Shown here: piece by piece, positions 32,792 through 41,258 of the stretch
How positions within the stretch are numbered: the first letter of the stretch is position 1
Layout: the number at the start of each line of letters is the position of its first letter
Assembly (NCBI GenBank): GCA_963716125.1
Contig: OY970294.1
Span: 1,426,001 to 1,490,000 of the forward strand
Direction: 5' to 3'
DNA: 64,000 bases
Origin: Acidiluteibacter sp963716125
Lineage (GTDB): Bacteria > Bacteroidota > Bacteroidia > Flavobacteriales_E > Vicingaceae
The notes under the pieces: model-generated
The model's database searches: none
Seen by the model: only the letters and a program-made list of their open reading frames with translations
What the model was told of the DNA's origin: nothing
Position numbers and translations under genes: made by a program

Positions 32792-35080
32792 TTAAGGCAT
32801 TTTCACCGAAACAGGCTTAAATTCAATCAACTCTAAAACTTTTTTAACTGAAGCTTGGTTGTCATCAGAATAAATTGCATTCATCACTTTTTCTCTTTCT
32901 TTTTCTGTTAGATGCCATGATAGTGAAATTTCTTTTTCATCTGTTGAACTCAATAAAAACTCAACTAAATATACATTTTTATTGAGCCAACCGCCTGTAT
33001 ATTCTAAAGTAGCATCATTGTTATAATCTTGAATTCTAAATAAGTTTCCATAAATACTTCCAAAAGGAGCAGTAAGATTTTGCAAAATAGAATTGGTATT
33101 ATCTTTTAGAACTACTTTAGATTGTTTTTTACCATATCTCACTTGAATCATTATTACTCCTGAAGTATTTTCCTCTACCCAATTTCTAAAACTATATAAA
33201 TATCTCAAACTAGTTTTGATGCCATAATTATCTCTTAAGCCTGCATCAATAATTTCCATTGTTGGGTTGGTAGGCAGCTCAATCGTTGGCATAATGTAAG
33301 GAAATGACGAATTCATTCTCAATACACTAATAAATCGAGTGTTGAGTGGTTTTAGTCCCTTCAAGATACGACTATATTCCACATTTTCTCCATTTTCTAT
33401 TGATTCATTATCTGCATACAATACATTAAATTTATTTGAATTTTGACACATAAAACCTAGGGGATGGTTGGCTGTTAGCATTATTTTTCCATCATTAATT
33501 ATTGCCGGGGAAAGTATCATTAAGGGTATTTCAGAATTAAACTCTTTAATTCGATATGCTCCCAAAGGTTTGTCTAAATAACCTCTTGTGTTTTTGTTGA
33601 GTGTTTTTTCAAAAGCGTAACCTCTATCTTTCCAGTATTTTTCACCATCGTATTCAAATTTTTGAAAACGAATAAAATAATCATTAACCGCCAAGCTAAA
33701 CACTAAAGGATTTAAAATATCTTTTCCTAGATCATAAGCGTATTTATGATGATGAATGTCTATTTTTTTACCATTTTGCTTTCGATCTAACAGTTCTCTG
33801 AAATAAGCGGCACCTATCATTCCCCCTGATGAACCAGTAATTAAATGAATGTTTTTGGTAGCTTCACCATTTGAGATGCTATCCAAATATTGCATTACCT
33901 TAAATGCCCACATAGAAGCTCTTGAGCCTCCACCGCTAACATTAAATAGAATCAGTTTTGGCTTTTTACCTTCCTCCTTATTTTTCTTTGCCCATTTTTC
34001 TAAAATGGCGATATTGTAAATAGAGTCTTTCGCTATGGTATCAGCTGCCAAGAGGGGGCTTTCATAAATGGTTTTTTCTTTACTATAATCTAATCCGTAG
34101 GCTTTACTAGAATATTTAAATGTTTCAAAGTGGGATAAATAATTTACAACTAAAAAGGCTGCAATAAACACAGGGAAAGTCCACCCTTGCAACCAAGAAC
34201 GAATAGCCGAAGTAAGCATTACTAAAATGGTGAATAATAATAAGATACTTGCTCCTGCAGGAATCACAAATAATTCATACTCCCTAAACAAGCCTAAAAT
34301 AAAAATAGAAATAATAACAGCAATTTCAAAGAAAGATGCATTGACATTGTTTTGTCGAAATACTTGATTGAGCTGATCCTTATTATAATGAGAAAATTCC
34401 CTAGCCAATTTTATTTTAAAAGGATGTATGAGATAGGATTCTACATGCCAGGCTTTATTATTAAAAGTTTCTTGAAACCATTCTTTGTGTTTTTTATGTG
34501 AAGCTAAGTTTACTACTTCATTTTCATCTGCAGATTTAATTACTCCAAACAGTTTTAAAAAATCTTTATTGGTATTGATAAAGTAAGTTAAAGATAAGAT
34601 AATGAATATAATATAACCCGACAAAAATCCTAAAATATCTATAAAAATTCTGTAATTATCATGTATGTCATGTTCAATTTTAAAATTAATAACCACATAA
34701 CAATAATAAACAATGAAACTGAGTGGAAAGAAAGAATTATTGATGCAATATTTTAAGAATGGACGAGATTGTGTAGCTAAAAATGGAAAGCGAAAACCAT
34801 TGTTGACATAACTGGCAATATTAAACGCCATTACATATCCACCTAATGCAAACCCAACTAGTAAATAGGATGTAAAATTAACTTGTCCTAAATATTCAGG
34901 ATCCAAATAGAGTAATGGGATTCCATATTTTTGGCCAAAATTACCTGAAATGGTTAAAAACAACATCAACCAAAAAATAAATAATTGCTGAGATTTTTTG
35001 ATATGAACAAAAACCAACTGTAAAGGAAAAAAATAAATGATTCGAGTGAACCAATTTTTATAGTTGGAAGTTGTTTTCAT
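32792..35080 (-). CDS. Membrane-anchored patatin-like phospholipase
   Basis: 762 residues. The first ~330 contain about eight transmembrane helices in two groups separated by a soluble segment. The C-terminal domain is patatin-like. It has the oxyanion loop SGGGSRASMWAF (near 385), the nucleophile serine in HLITGSSGGMIGAAY (GxSxG) and the catalytic aspartate in MEIIDAGLRDNYG. Patatins act as serine/aspartate-dyad lipid acyl hydrolases; coupling to a membrane domain suggests a role at the inner membrane. It stands alone. Confidence 0.87.
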   Translation of the reverse strand: MKTTSNYKNWFTRIIYFFPLQLVFVHIKKSQQLFIFWLMLFLTISGNFGQKYGIPLLYLDPEYLGQVNFTSYLLVGFALGGYVMAFNIASYVNNGFRFPFLATQSRPFLKYCINNSFFPLSFIVYYCYVVINFKIEHDIHDNYRIFIDILGFLSGYIIFIILSLTYFINTNKDFLKLFGVIKSADENEVVNLASHKKHKEWFQETFNNKAWHVESYLIHPFKIKLAREFSHYNKDQLNQVFRQNNVNASFFEIAVIISIFILGLFREYELFVIPAGASILLLFTILVMLTSAIRSWLQGWTFPVFIAAFLVVNYLSHFETFKYSSKAYGLDYSKEKTIYESPLLAADTIAKDSIYNIAILEKWAKKNKEEGKKPKLILFNVSGGGSRASMWAFKVMQYLDSISNGEATKNIHLITGSSGGMIGAAYFRELLDRKQNGKKIDIHHHKYAYDLGKDILNPLVFSLAVNDYFIRFQKFEYDGEKYWKDRGYAFEKTLNKNTRGYLDKPLGAYRIKEFNSEIPLMILSPAIINDGKIMLTANHPLGFMCQNSNKFNVLYADNESIENGENVEYSRILKGLKPLNTRFISVLRMNSSFPYIMPTIELPTNPTMEIIDAGLRDNYGIKTSLRYLYSFRNWVEENTSGVIMIQVRYGKKQSKVVLKDNTNSILQNLTAPFGSIYGNLFRIQDYNNDATLEYTGGWLNKNVYLVEFLLSSTDEKEISLSWHLTEKEREKVMNAIYSDDNQASVKKVLELIEFKPVSVKMP

Positions 35081-35506
35081 TGAGCTATTTTGTTTCTCTA
35101 AAAATATACATTATTTATTATTATCCGATTAAAAATTTATAATTGAAGAAATGAATGATTATTTGAAAGGGTGTCCCTTGAATTTGGTTTTTTGAAAATG
35201 AAATAAATTCTTAGAGAAACCGAGAAGCTTCATATCTTTGATTGAACCCCGAACGGTTGTCGGGGCACTCGGGTGCCTGTCCCGCTTTGGCGGAAACTTA
35301 GAATATATAAAGTTTTAAAAAAATAAAAATTCAAAGGACGTCTGCCTTAGGCAGATTGTTTCGTTTTTTTCACGGCGAAAAAAATGAAAAAAGTACTTTC
35401 AAAGCAGTAAGTTTATATCAAAATAGGAAATTTTTAACTCTATAATAATTTTCATAAATATACTATTCATTTCTGCAATTCTTTTTTTTATAAAATTTAG
35501 ATTTGA
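35081..35506. other. Non-coding gap with a chain of GC-rich hairpins
   Basis: Four consecutive small hairpins are visible in an otherwise AT-rich gap: CCCCGA/TCGGGG (35247-35265), GGCAC/GTGCC (35264-35277), CCGC/GCGG (about 35282-35293) and TCTGCC/GGCAGA (about 35341-35355). They resemble dispersed repetitive sequence found between genes in this window. No gene seen. Confidence 0.55.
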
Positions 35507-36505
35507 TTACTTCAAATGATCTATTATTCTTGATTCGGGTGTAAAATCATTTAACTGATCTAATCCCAAACGCTCAATAGCTAATTCTATTTGCTTTGTC
35601 TCATCCACTAAAGCCGCATCATAAAAGTTAGCCGCCATAATTAAAGCTTCTTTAGGTATAAGGCCAATTAATTCAGAACCTGTTAATTCTGTATTGTAAT
35701 TTAAAGCGAGTCTTTTAATTTCTTCATAAACCAAATGAATAGGAGTAATATGATAATTAGTAAAATTACAAGATACTTGAGCTATTCCAAAATCATTTAT
35801 AAACCAACCAATTGCTCTTAAAGATTTAAATTTTCCTGCTTTAAAAACTTTTTCACCTTTTTCATTTTTTCCAATATATCGTCCTTTTTCCCTTATTTCT
35901 GCTGCAATTTCTGAAGCAATTTTCTCATCGGCTGTTGCTAGATTAAAGTTGTAAGCAATTAGAAAATTCCTAGCTCCAACTACAGTAGCTCCACTTTTTG
36001 CATTAAAGTTTTTAGAGCCGTAGTCAGGAATCCAATTGGAATCTTTCATTTTTTTTGCTAAACCTTCATATTCCCCTTTTCTAATGTTAGCCAATAATTT
36101 CCTTTCTTCTTTTTGAGCGCTTTCTTCGTATAAATAGATAGGAATATTCAATTCCTTTCCAATTCTTGCGGCCAATTGGTGGGATAATTCTTTCACTTCA
36201 TCCATGCTTATATTTTGGATAGGAATCAGTGGACATACATCACAAGCACCAATACGTGGATGCTCTCCTTTTTGTGTTTGCATATCAATAAGTTGACTAG
36301 CAGTTTTAATAGCCTGAAATGCAGCTTCCAATACACTTAATGGTTTGCCAATGAATGTATAAACAGTTCTGTTTGCAGCTATTCCGCTATCTATATGCAA
36401 TAATCGAACACCCTTTATTTTTCTAATTTGAGTTGCAATAGCTTTAATAGTAGCGTTATCTGCACCTTCACTAAAATTGGGAACACATTCAATGATTTGT
36501 TTCAT
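35507..36505 (-). CDS. ftcD: Glutamate formimidoyltransferase
   Basis: 332 residues from the ATG at 36505, chosen because the protein then starts MKQIIECVPNFSEG, the conserved first motif, and is one base from the hutG stop; a longer start at 36538 is possible. Other motifs are GCDVCPLIPI, YLYEESAQ and VGARNFLIAYNFNL. The enzyme transfers the formimidoyl group of N-formimidoyl-glutamate to tetrahydrofolate at the end of histidine breakdown. The cyclodeaminase domain of the animal enzyme is absent. It is the last gene of hutI-hutG-ftcD. Confidence 0.93.
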   Translation of the reverse strand: MKQIIECVPNFSEGADNATIKAIATQIRKIKGVRLLHIDSGIAANRTVYTFIGKPLSVLEAAFQAIKTASQLIDMQTQKGEHPRIGACDVCPLIPIQNISMDEVKELSHQLAARIGKELNIPIYLYEESAQKEERKLLANIRKGEYEGLAKKMKDSNWIPDYGSKNFNAKSGATVVGARNFLIAYNFNLATADEKIASEIAAEIREKGRYIGKNEKGEKVFKAGKFKSLRAIGWFINDFGIAQVSCNFTNYHITPIHLVYEEIKRLALNYNTELTGSELIGLIPKEALIMAANFYDAALVDETKQIELAIERLGLDQLNDFTPESRIIDHLK

Positions 36506-36506
36506 T

Positions 36507-37496
36507 TCAACAATCTTTTCTAGCTTTGATAAAATCACTCGCTAAATAAGCCAATAGCTTACCTATTTGATCAGGTTGTGGCGATAGAGAAGGTGCAGCT
36601 TCGCATAAATGCAAATAAACTGCCTTGTTGGAATGACCTAATTTCGTAACATATTTTCGTGCATCTTGCACAGAAATTCCTGAGGGAGTTTGTGCACTTG
36701 AAGCAATATTTTCAATCGCATCTAAGTCTAATTCAATACCATAAAAATCTTCATCTGTCGCATGAAGAGCTTTTTCAATAGCGTCATTAAATGTGATTTG
36801 ATCTCTCAAAAATATATCTTCATAAGTACTAAAAGACACTTGCAGGTTATTTAATTCTTGCAGCATATTTTCTGAGTTATAACTTTCATGCAAACCGATA
36901 ATCGCATAATTGCTTAAATATCCTTCAGCTTTGGCATAGCTAAAACCATTGCCGCTATGTCTGCCTTCCAAAGATCTAAAATCAGCATGTGGATCTAAAT
37001 TAATACAACTAATAGATTTATTATTAGCAAATTTTGCTGCCGATTTAATGTTGCTGTAACTGTTATTATGTCCTCCACCAATGATGATTGGTATTTTATC
37101 AGCTTCAAATATGGTTTTTAGTACGGAAGTTAAGTATTGGTCGATTTCTGCAGTTTCGTTTCTAAGGTCATTTATTTCTTCTGATTGTCCTAAATCTGGA
37201 AAATCTAAAGCTCCTAAAACGATGCATTCACTACCTTCTAAATAGCGGTTAGATTGAATATTGAGGAATTTTGGCAAAAAAGCATCCCAAGCAGACTCTG
37301 CACCAGCTTTTCCTAAGTTGGCTCTTGGTCCTACTGACTCTTTTACTCCAAGAATAACAAATTTTGCAGTTGAATTTCTTAATTCATCCAGATTAAAATG
37401 AGAAAGCGTATTAATTTTCTCACCTAATTTTACTTCGTTTTTTCTTTTAGAAGTAATTGATTCAATTTTATTTGAAGATAAGATTTGAATTTCCAT
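36507..37496 (-). CDS. hutG: Formimidoylglutamase (arginase family)
   Basis: 329 residues from the ATG at 37496, which is one base after the hutI stop. It carries the arginase metal ligands: PIIIGGGHNNSYSN (first His), CINLDPHADFRSLEGRH (DxHxD) and YGIELDLDAIENIASSA (DxD). It hydrolyses N-formimidoyl-glutamate to glutamate and formamide. Both HutG and FtcD are present, which is redundant for the same intermediate; one may favour another ureohydrolase substrate. Confidence 0.88.
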   Translation of the reverse strand: MEIQILSSNKIESITSKRKNEVKLGEKINTLSHFNLDELRNSTAKFVILGVKESVGPRANLGKAGAESAWDAFLPKFLNIQSNRYLEGSECIVLGALDFPDLGQSEEINDLRNETAEIDQYLTSVLKTIFEADKIPIIIGGGHNNSYSNIKSAAKFANNKSISCINLDPHADFRSLEGRHSGNGFSYAKAEGYLSNYAIIGLHESYNSENMLQELNNLQVSFSTYEDIFLRDQITFNDAIEKALHATDEDFYGIELDLDAIENIASSAQTPSGISVQDARKYVTKLGHSNKAVYLHLCEAAPSLSPQPDQIGKLLAYLASDFIKARKDC

Positions 37497-37497
37497 T

Positions 37498-38739
37498 TTA
37501 TTGAATTTTACCATTCAAAATTATAGTTTCTATATGATCTGAGCCAAAAGCGTATGGTATATAATTGTAAGATGAAATTTCTTTTGTTATAAATACATTT
37601 GCTTTTTTTCCTACAGTGATACTACCCAATTCATTTTGAACTTCCATGGCATAGGCTCCATTTATAGTTGCTGCATTAAAAGCCTCTTCAGGTGTCATTT
37701 TCATTTTAATACAAGCCAAAGAAATTACAAAAGGGATTTTGCCTGATGGTGTAGAACCCGGATTGTAATCTGATGCTAAAGCAACTGCTGCGTTTTTATC
37801 TATCAATTTTCTAGCAGGAGGAAAAGGATCATTTAAGAAAAATGGTGCAGTTGGCAATAAAGTGGCAATAGTATTTGATTGACTCAAACAATCAATTTCT
37901 TGATCGGTCATAACTTCCAAATGATCGACTGAAATTGCTTTATGATTCACACATAATTCTATGCCACCCATGGAGTTAAATTGATTAGTGTGCACTTTTG
38001 ATTTCAATCCAATTTTTGCGCCTGCTTCTATGATTTGTTTGGTTTCATTTATTGAGAATGAAACTTTTTCGCAAAACACATCTATATAATCAGCTAATTT
38101 TTCTTCTTTTATTATAGGTAACATTTTATTGATAATTAAATCAATATAACCTTGGTGATTATCTTTATATGCTTGTGGGAATGCATGCGCTCCCAAAAAA
38201 GTTGCTTTAATTGTCAGTGGACTAGTAGCTTTCAATTTTTTGATAACTCTTAAAATTTTAATTTCAGCCTCAACACTTAATCCATAGCCGCTCTTAATTT
38301 CAACAGCGCCTGTTCCCATGCGCATAATTTCATCCAAACGTTTTTGGGTTTTTTCTAGCAACTCCTCTTCAGTTGCATCTTGAACTCTTTTGGCTGAATT
38401 TAAAATTCCACCACCTCTTTCAAAAATCTCTTCGTACTTTAAACCATTGATTTTATCTACAAATTCAGTTTCTCTACTACCCGCAAAAACAAGATGGGTG
38501 TGGGAATCGCACCAAGTAGGGAAAATCATTTTTCCTTTTGCATCAATGGGCTGAACTTTATCCATTTCGCCTTTATAAGGACTATCCATTGATCCAAAAT
38601 CTTCAATCAATCCATCCTTGATTTTTAACCAGGCATTTTTCATGGTAGTTAACTTCGCCATTTCTTTGCCTCTTAAAATTTTGTGATTGGAATCTAATAT
38701 TCCGATCAATTCTTTGATGTTTTGAATGAGTATCTCCAT
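37498..38739 (-). CDS. hutI: Imidazolonepropionase
   Basis: 413 residues from the ATG at 38739 (an upstream ATG at 38778 is less likely). Amidohydrolase fold with Zn ligands in TWCDSHTHLVFAGSRETEF, ATFLGAHAFPQAYKDN, KVHTNQFNSMGG and ALASDYNPGSTPSG. It opens the ring of 4-imidazolone-5-propanoate to N-formimidoyl-glutamate. It heads the operon with hutG and ftcD; hutH and hutU are not in the window. Confidence 0.95.
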   Translation of the reverse strand: MEILIQNIKELIGILDSNHKILRGKEMAKLTTMKNAWLKIKDGLIEDFGSMDSPYKGEMDKVQPIDAKGKMIFPTWCDSHTHLVFAGSRETEFVDKINGLKYEEIFERGGGILNSAKRVQDATEEELLEKTQKRLDEIMRMGTGAVEIKSGYGLSVEAEIKILRVIKKLKATSPLTIKATFLGAHAFPQAYKDNHQGYIDLIINKMLPIIKEEKLADYIDVFCEKVSFSINETKQIIEAGAKIGLKSKVHTNQFNSMGGIELCVNHKAISVDHLEVMTDQEIDCLSQSNTIATLLPTAPFFLNDPFPPARKLIDKNAAVALASDYNPGSTPSGKIPFVISLACIKMKMTPEEAFNAATINGAYAMEVQNELGSITVGKKANVFITKEISSYNYIPYAFGSDHIETIILNGKIQ

Positions 38740-38850
38740 TTTTATCGTAATTCTGTTAAAATTGTATAGTTTTAGCAAATATGAGGATTTTTATTGCCTA
38801 TTCTTTAAATTTATTGAGAATCCCGACTAAGAAATATTATTTTTGTTGAT

Positions 38851-39930
38851 ATGCGTGGAAATTCTTTTGGTCAAATTTTTAAATTACATACTTTCGGTGA
38901 AAGCCACGGCAAATCTATTGGTGGGATTATTGATGGAGTGCCTGCAGGATTAGAAATTGATTTTGAAGCCATACAATTGGATTTAGACAGAAGAAAACCT
39001 GGTCAATCTAAGATAACAACTCAGCGAAAAGAAAGCGATATTGTTCAATTTTTATCAGGAATTTTTGAAGGAAAAACTTTAGGTACACCGATTGGATTTT
39101 TTATCCAAAATGAAGATGCTAAATCAAAAGACTACAGTCATATAAAAGACAGTTATAGACCTTCACACGCGGATTATACGACAGACCAAAAATTTGGAAT
39201 TAGAGATTATAGAGGTGGAGGTAGATCATCTGCTAGAGAAACTGCTTGCAGAGTAGTAGCAGGAGCCATAGCGAAGCAATATTTAAAATTACATGGAATT
39301 CAAATTAATGCTTTTGTGTCTCAAGTGGAAGATATCAAATTGGACATTCCTTATGAAGAATTAGATTTTAATCAAACATTTAAAAATATTGTTCGTTGTC
39401 CTGATGAAAAAATAGCCAATAAAATGATTGAGCGGATTGATTTAGTTCGTAAAGACGGCGATACAGTAGGAGGAATAGTTAGCGCTTATATTCAAGGTGT
39501 TTCTGCGGGAATTGGAGAGCCGGTTTTTGATAAGTTACATGCCGATTTAGGAAAAGCTATGTTAAGTATTAATGCGGTAAAAGGTTTTGAATATGGTTCA
39601 GGTTTTGAAGCAGCTATTATGAGAGGTTCAGCGCATAATGATCAATTTGAGTTGAAGAATGACAAAGTCACAACCAAAACTAACTTTTCAGGTGGCATAC
39701 AAGGCGGAATAAGCAATGGAACTCCTATTTACTTTAGAGTTGCTTTTAAACCAGTTGCTACTATTATGCAAAAGCAAGAATCAATCAATCAGCAGTTAGA
39801 AAAAGTAGAACTAAAAGGCAAAGGAAGACACGATCCTTGTGTAGTTCCTAGAGCAGTGCCAATAGTAGAAGCAATGGCAGCAATAGTAATAGTAGATCAT
39901 ATATTAAGAAATAAAACATCTAAAATTTAG
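38851..39930 (+). CDS. aroC: Chorismate synthase
   Basis: 359 residues. MRGNSFGQIFKLHTFGESHG is the canonical start, followed by DRRKPGQSKITTQRKESD, FGIRDYRGGGRSSARETA and the ending RHDPCVVPRAVPIVEAMAA. The enzyme uses reduced FMN to convert EPSP to chorismate, the last step of the common aromatic pathway. The gene diverges from the hut operon and is 7 bases from the symporter gene. Confidence 0.97.
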   Translation: MRGNSFGQIFKLHTFGESHGKSIGGIIDGVPAGLEIDFEAIQLDLDRRKPGQSKITTQRKESDIVQFLSGIFEGKTLGTPIGFFIQNEDAKSKDYSHIKDSYRPSHADYTTDQKFGIRDYRGGGRSSARETACRVVAGAIAKQYLKLHGIQINAFVSQVEDIKLDIPYEELDFNQTFKNIVRCPDEKIANKMIERIDLVRKDGDTVGGIVSAYIQGVSAGIGEPVFDKLHADLGKAMLSINAVKGFEYGSGFEAAIMRGSAHNDQFELKNDKVTTKTNFSGGIQGGISNGTPIYFRVAFKPVATIMQKQESINQQLEKVELKGKGRHDPCVVPRAVPIVEAMAAIVIVDHILRNKTSKI

Positions 39931-39937
39931 TAGACTT

Positions 39938-41239
39938 ATGAAGAAATTAGCCTTGCATTGGCAAATATTAATAGGAATGTTTTTGGGAATCCTTTACGGT
40001 TTTATTGCGTCCAACGCAGGTTGGAAGGATTTTACTTCTGATTGGATTGCTCCTTTTGGAACCATTTTTATCAACATGCTAAAAATGATTGCCGTTCCTT
40101 TAGTTTTAATTTCTTTAATAAATGGAGTTTCAGGATTAAAAGATATTTCTCAACTGTCATCTATGGGTGGAAAAACTATAGGTATTTATTTAATTACAAC
40201 AGTGATAGCCGTTACAATTGGTTTAATAACAGTTAATGTAATTCAACCCGGTAAAAGTTTTTCACAAGAAACTAGGGATCAAATGGTGGTGGAAAATCAA
40301 CAAAGGGCATCTGAAGTAGAAGCTTCTGCTTCTGCACAAAAAGATAGTGGACCATTACAATTTTTGGTAGATATGGTTCCATCAAATATATTTGACTCTG
40401 CAAGAGATAATAGTAATATGTTACAAGTAATTTTCTTCGCTTTGATGTTTGGTATTGCCCTTATTATAGTTCCTGATCCAAGTAAAGTAGAAGGAATTAA
40501 AAACTTTTTTGATGGAGCCAATGAAGTCATCTTGAAAATGGTGGATATCATCATGTACTTTGCGCCGATTGGTGTTTTTGCCTTATTGGGCAATATTATG
40601 GTTGATTTAGCAGGCGATAACCCTGCTGCAGCTGTAGAAATTTTAAAAGGATTGGGGATTTATTCCTTAACTGTATTGATAGGGTTATCAATTTTGATTT
40701 TCTTGGTTTACCCACTTTTCTTGAAATTTTATGCCAAATTTTCTTATAGAGAATTTTTTAAAGGGATAGCTCCTGCACAATTGTTGGCCTTCTCAACAAG
40801 CTCATCTGCTGCAACATTGCCACTAACTATGGAACGATGTGAAGAAAAATTAGGAGTTTCTAAAAAGGTAGCTTCTTTCGTTTTGCCTTTGGGAGCTACT
40901 ATCAATATGGATGGTACATCTTGTTATCAAGCTATTGCTGCGGTTTTTATTGCTCAAGTTTATGGCATGGATTTGGGATTGTCTGAACAATTAACAATCG
41001 TTCTTACGGCAACTTTAGCGTCTATTGGGTCTGCAGCAGTTCCTGGTGCTGGAATAATTATGTTAGCAATAGTTTTAGGTGCTGTAGGTGTTCCTTTAGA
41101 GGGAATTAGCCTTATCTTTGCAGTTGATAGATTGTTGGATATGTGCAGAACAGTAGTGAATGTAACTGGAGATGCTACTGTAGCAACTATCATTGCATAT
41201 ACAGAAGGTGAGTTAAACCCAAACCCAATTGAGAAATAA
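39938..41239 (+). CDS. Dicarboxylate/amino acid:cation symporter
   Basis: 433 residues, eight helices plus two re-entrant loops of the DAACS (GltP/DctA) family. The signature motifs are AFSTSSSAATLPLTMERCEE (re-entrant loop 1, SSSAAT), ATINMDGTSCYQAIAAVFIA (TM7 NMDGT), GSAAVPGAGIIMLAIVLGAV (loop 2) and DRLLDMCRTVVNVTGDATVA (TM8). It takes up glutamate, aspartate or C4-dicarboxylates with Na+ or H+. The stop is followed 19 bases later by the AsmA-like gene. Confidence 0.95.
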   Translation: MKKLALHWQILIGMFLGILYGFIASNAGWKDFTSDWIAPFGTIFINMLKMIAVPLVLISLINGVSGLKDISQLSSMGGKTIGIYLITTVIAVTIGLITVNVIQPGKSFSQETRDQMVVENQQRASEVEASASAQKDSGPLQFLVDMVPSNIFDSARDNSNMLQVIFFALMFGIALIIVPDPSKVEGIKNFFDGANEVILKMVDIIMYFAPIGVFALLGNIMVDLAGDNPAAAVEILKGLGIYSLTVLIGLSILIFLVYPLFLKFYAKFSYREFFKGIAPAQLLAFSTSSSAATLPLTMERCEEKLGVSKKVASFVLPLGATINMDGTSCYQAIAAVFIAQVYGMDLGLSEQLTIVLTATLASIGSAAVPGAGIIMLAIVLGAVGVPLEGISLIFAVDRLLDMCRTVVNVTGDATVATIIAYTEGELNPNPIEK

Positions 41240-41258
41240 AAAATAAATATAAATTCAA

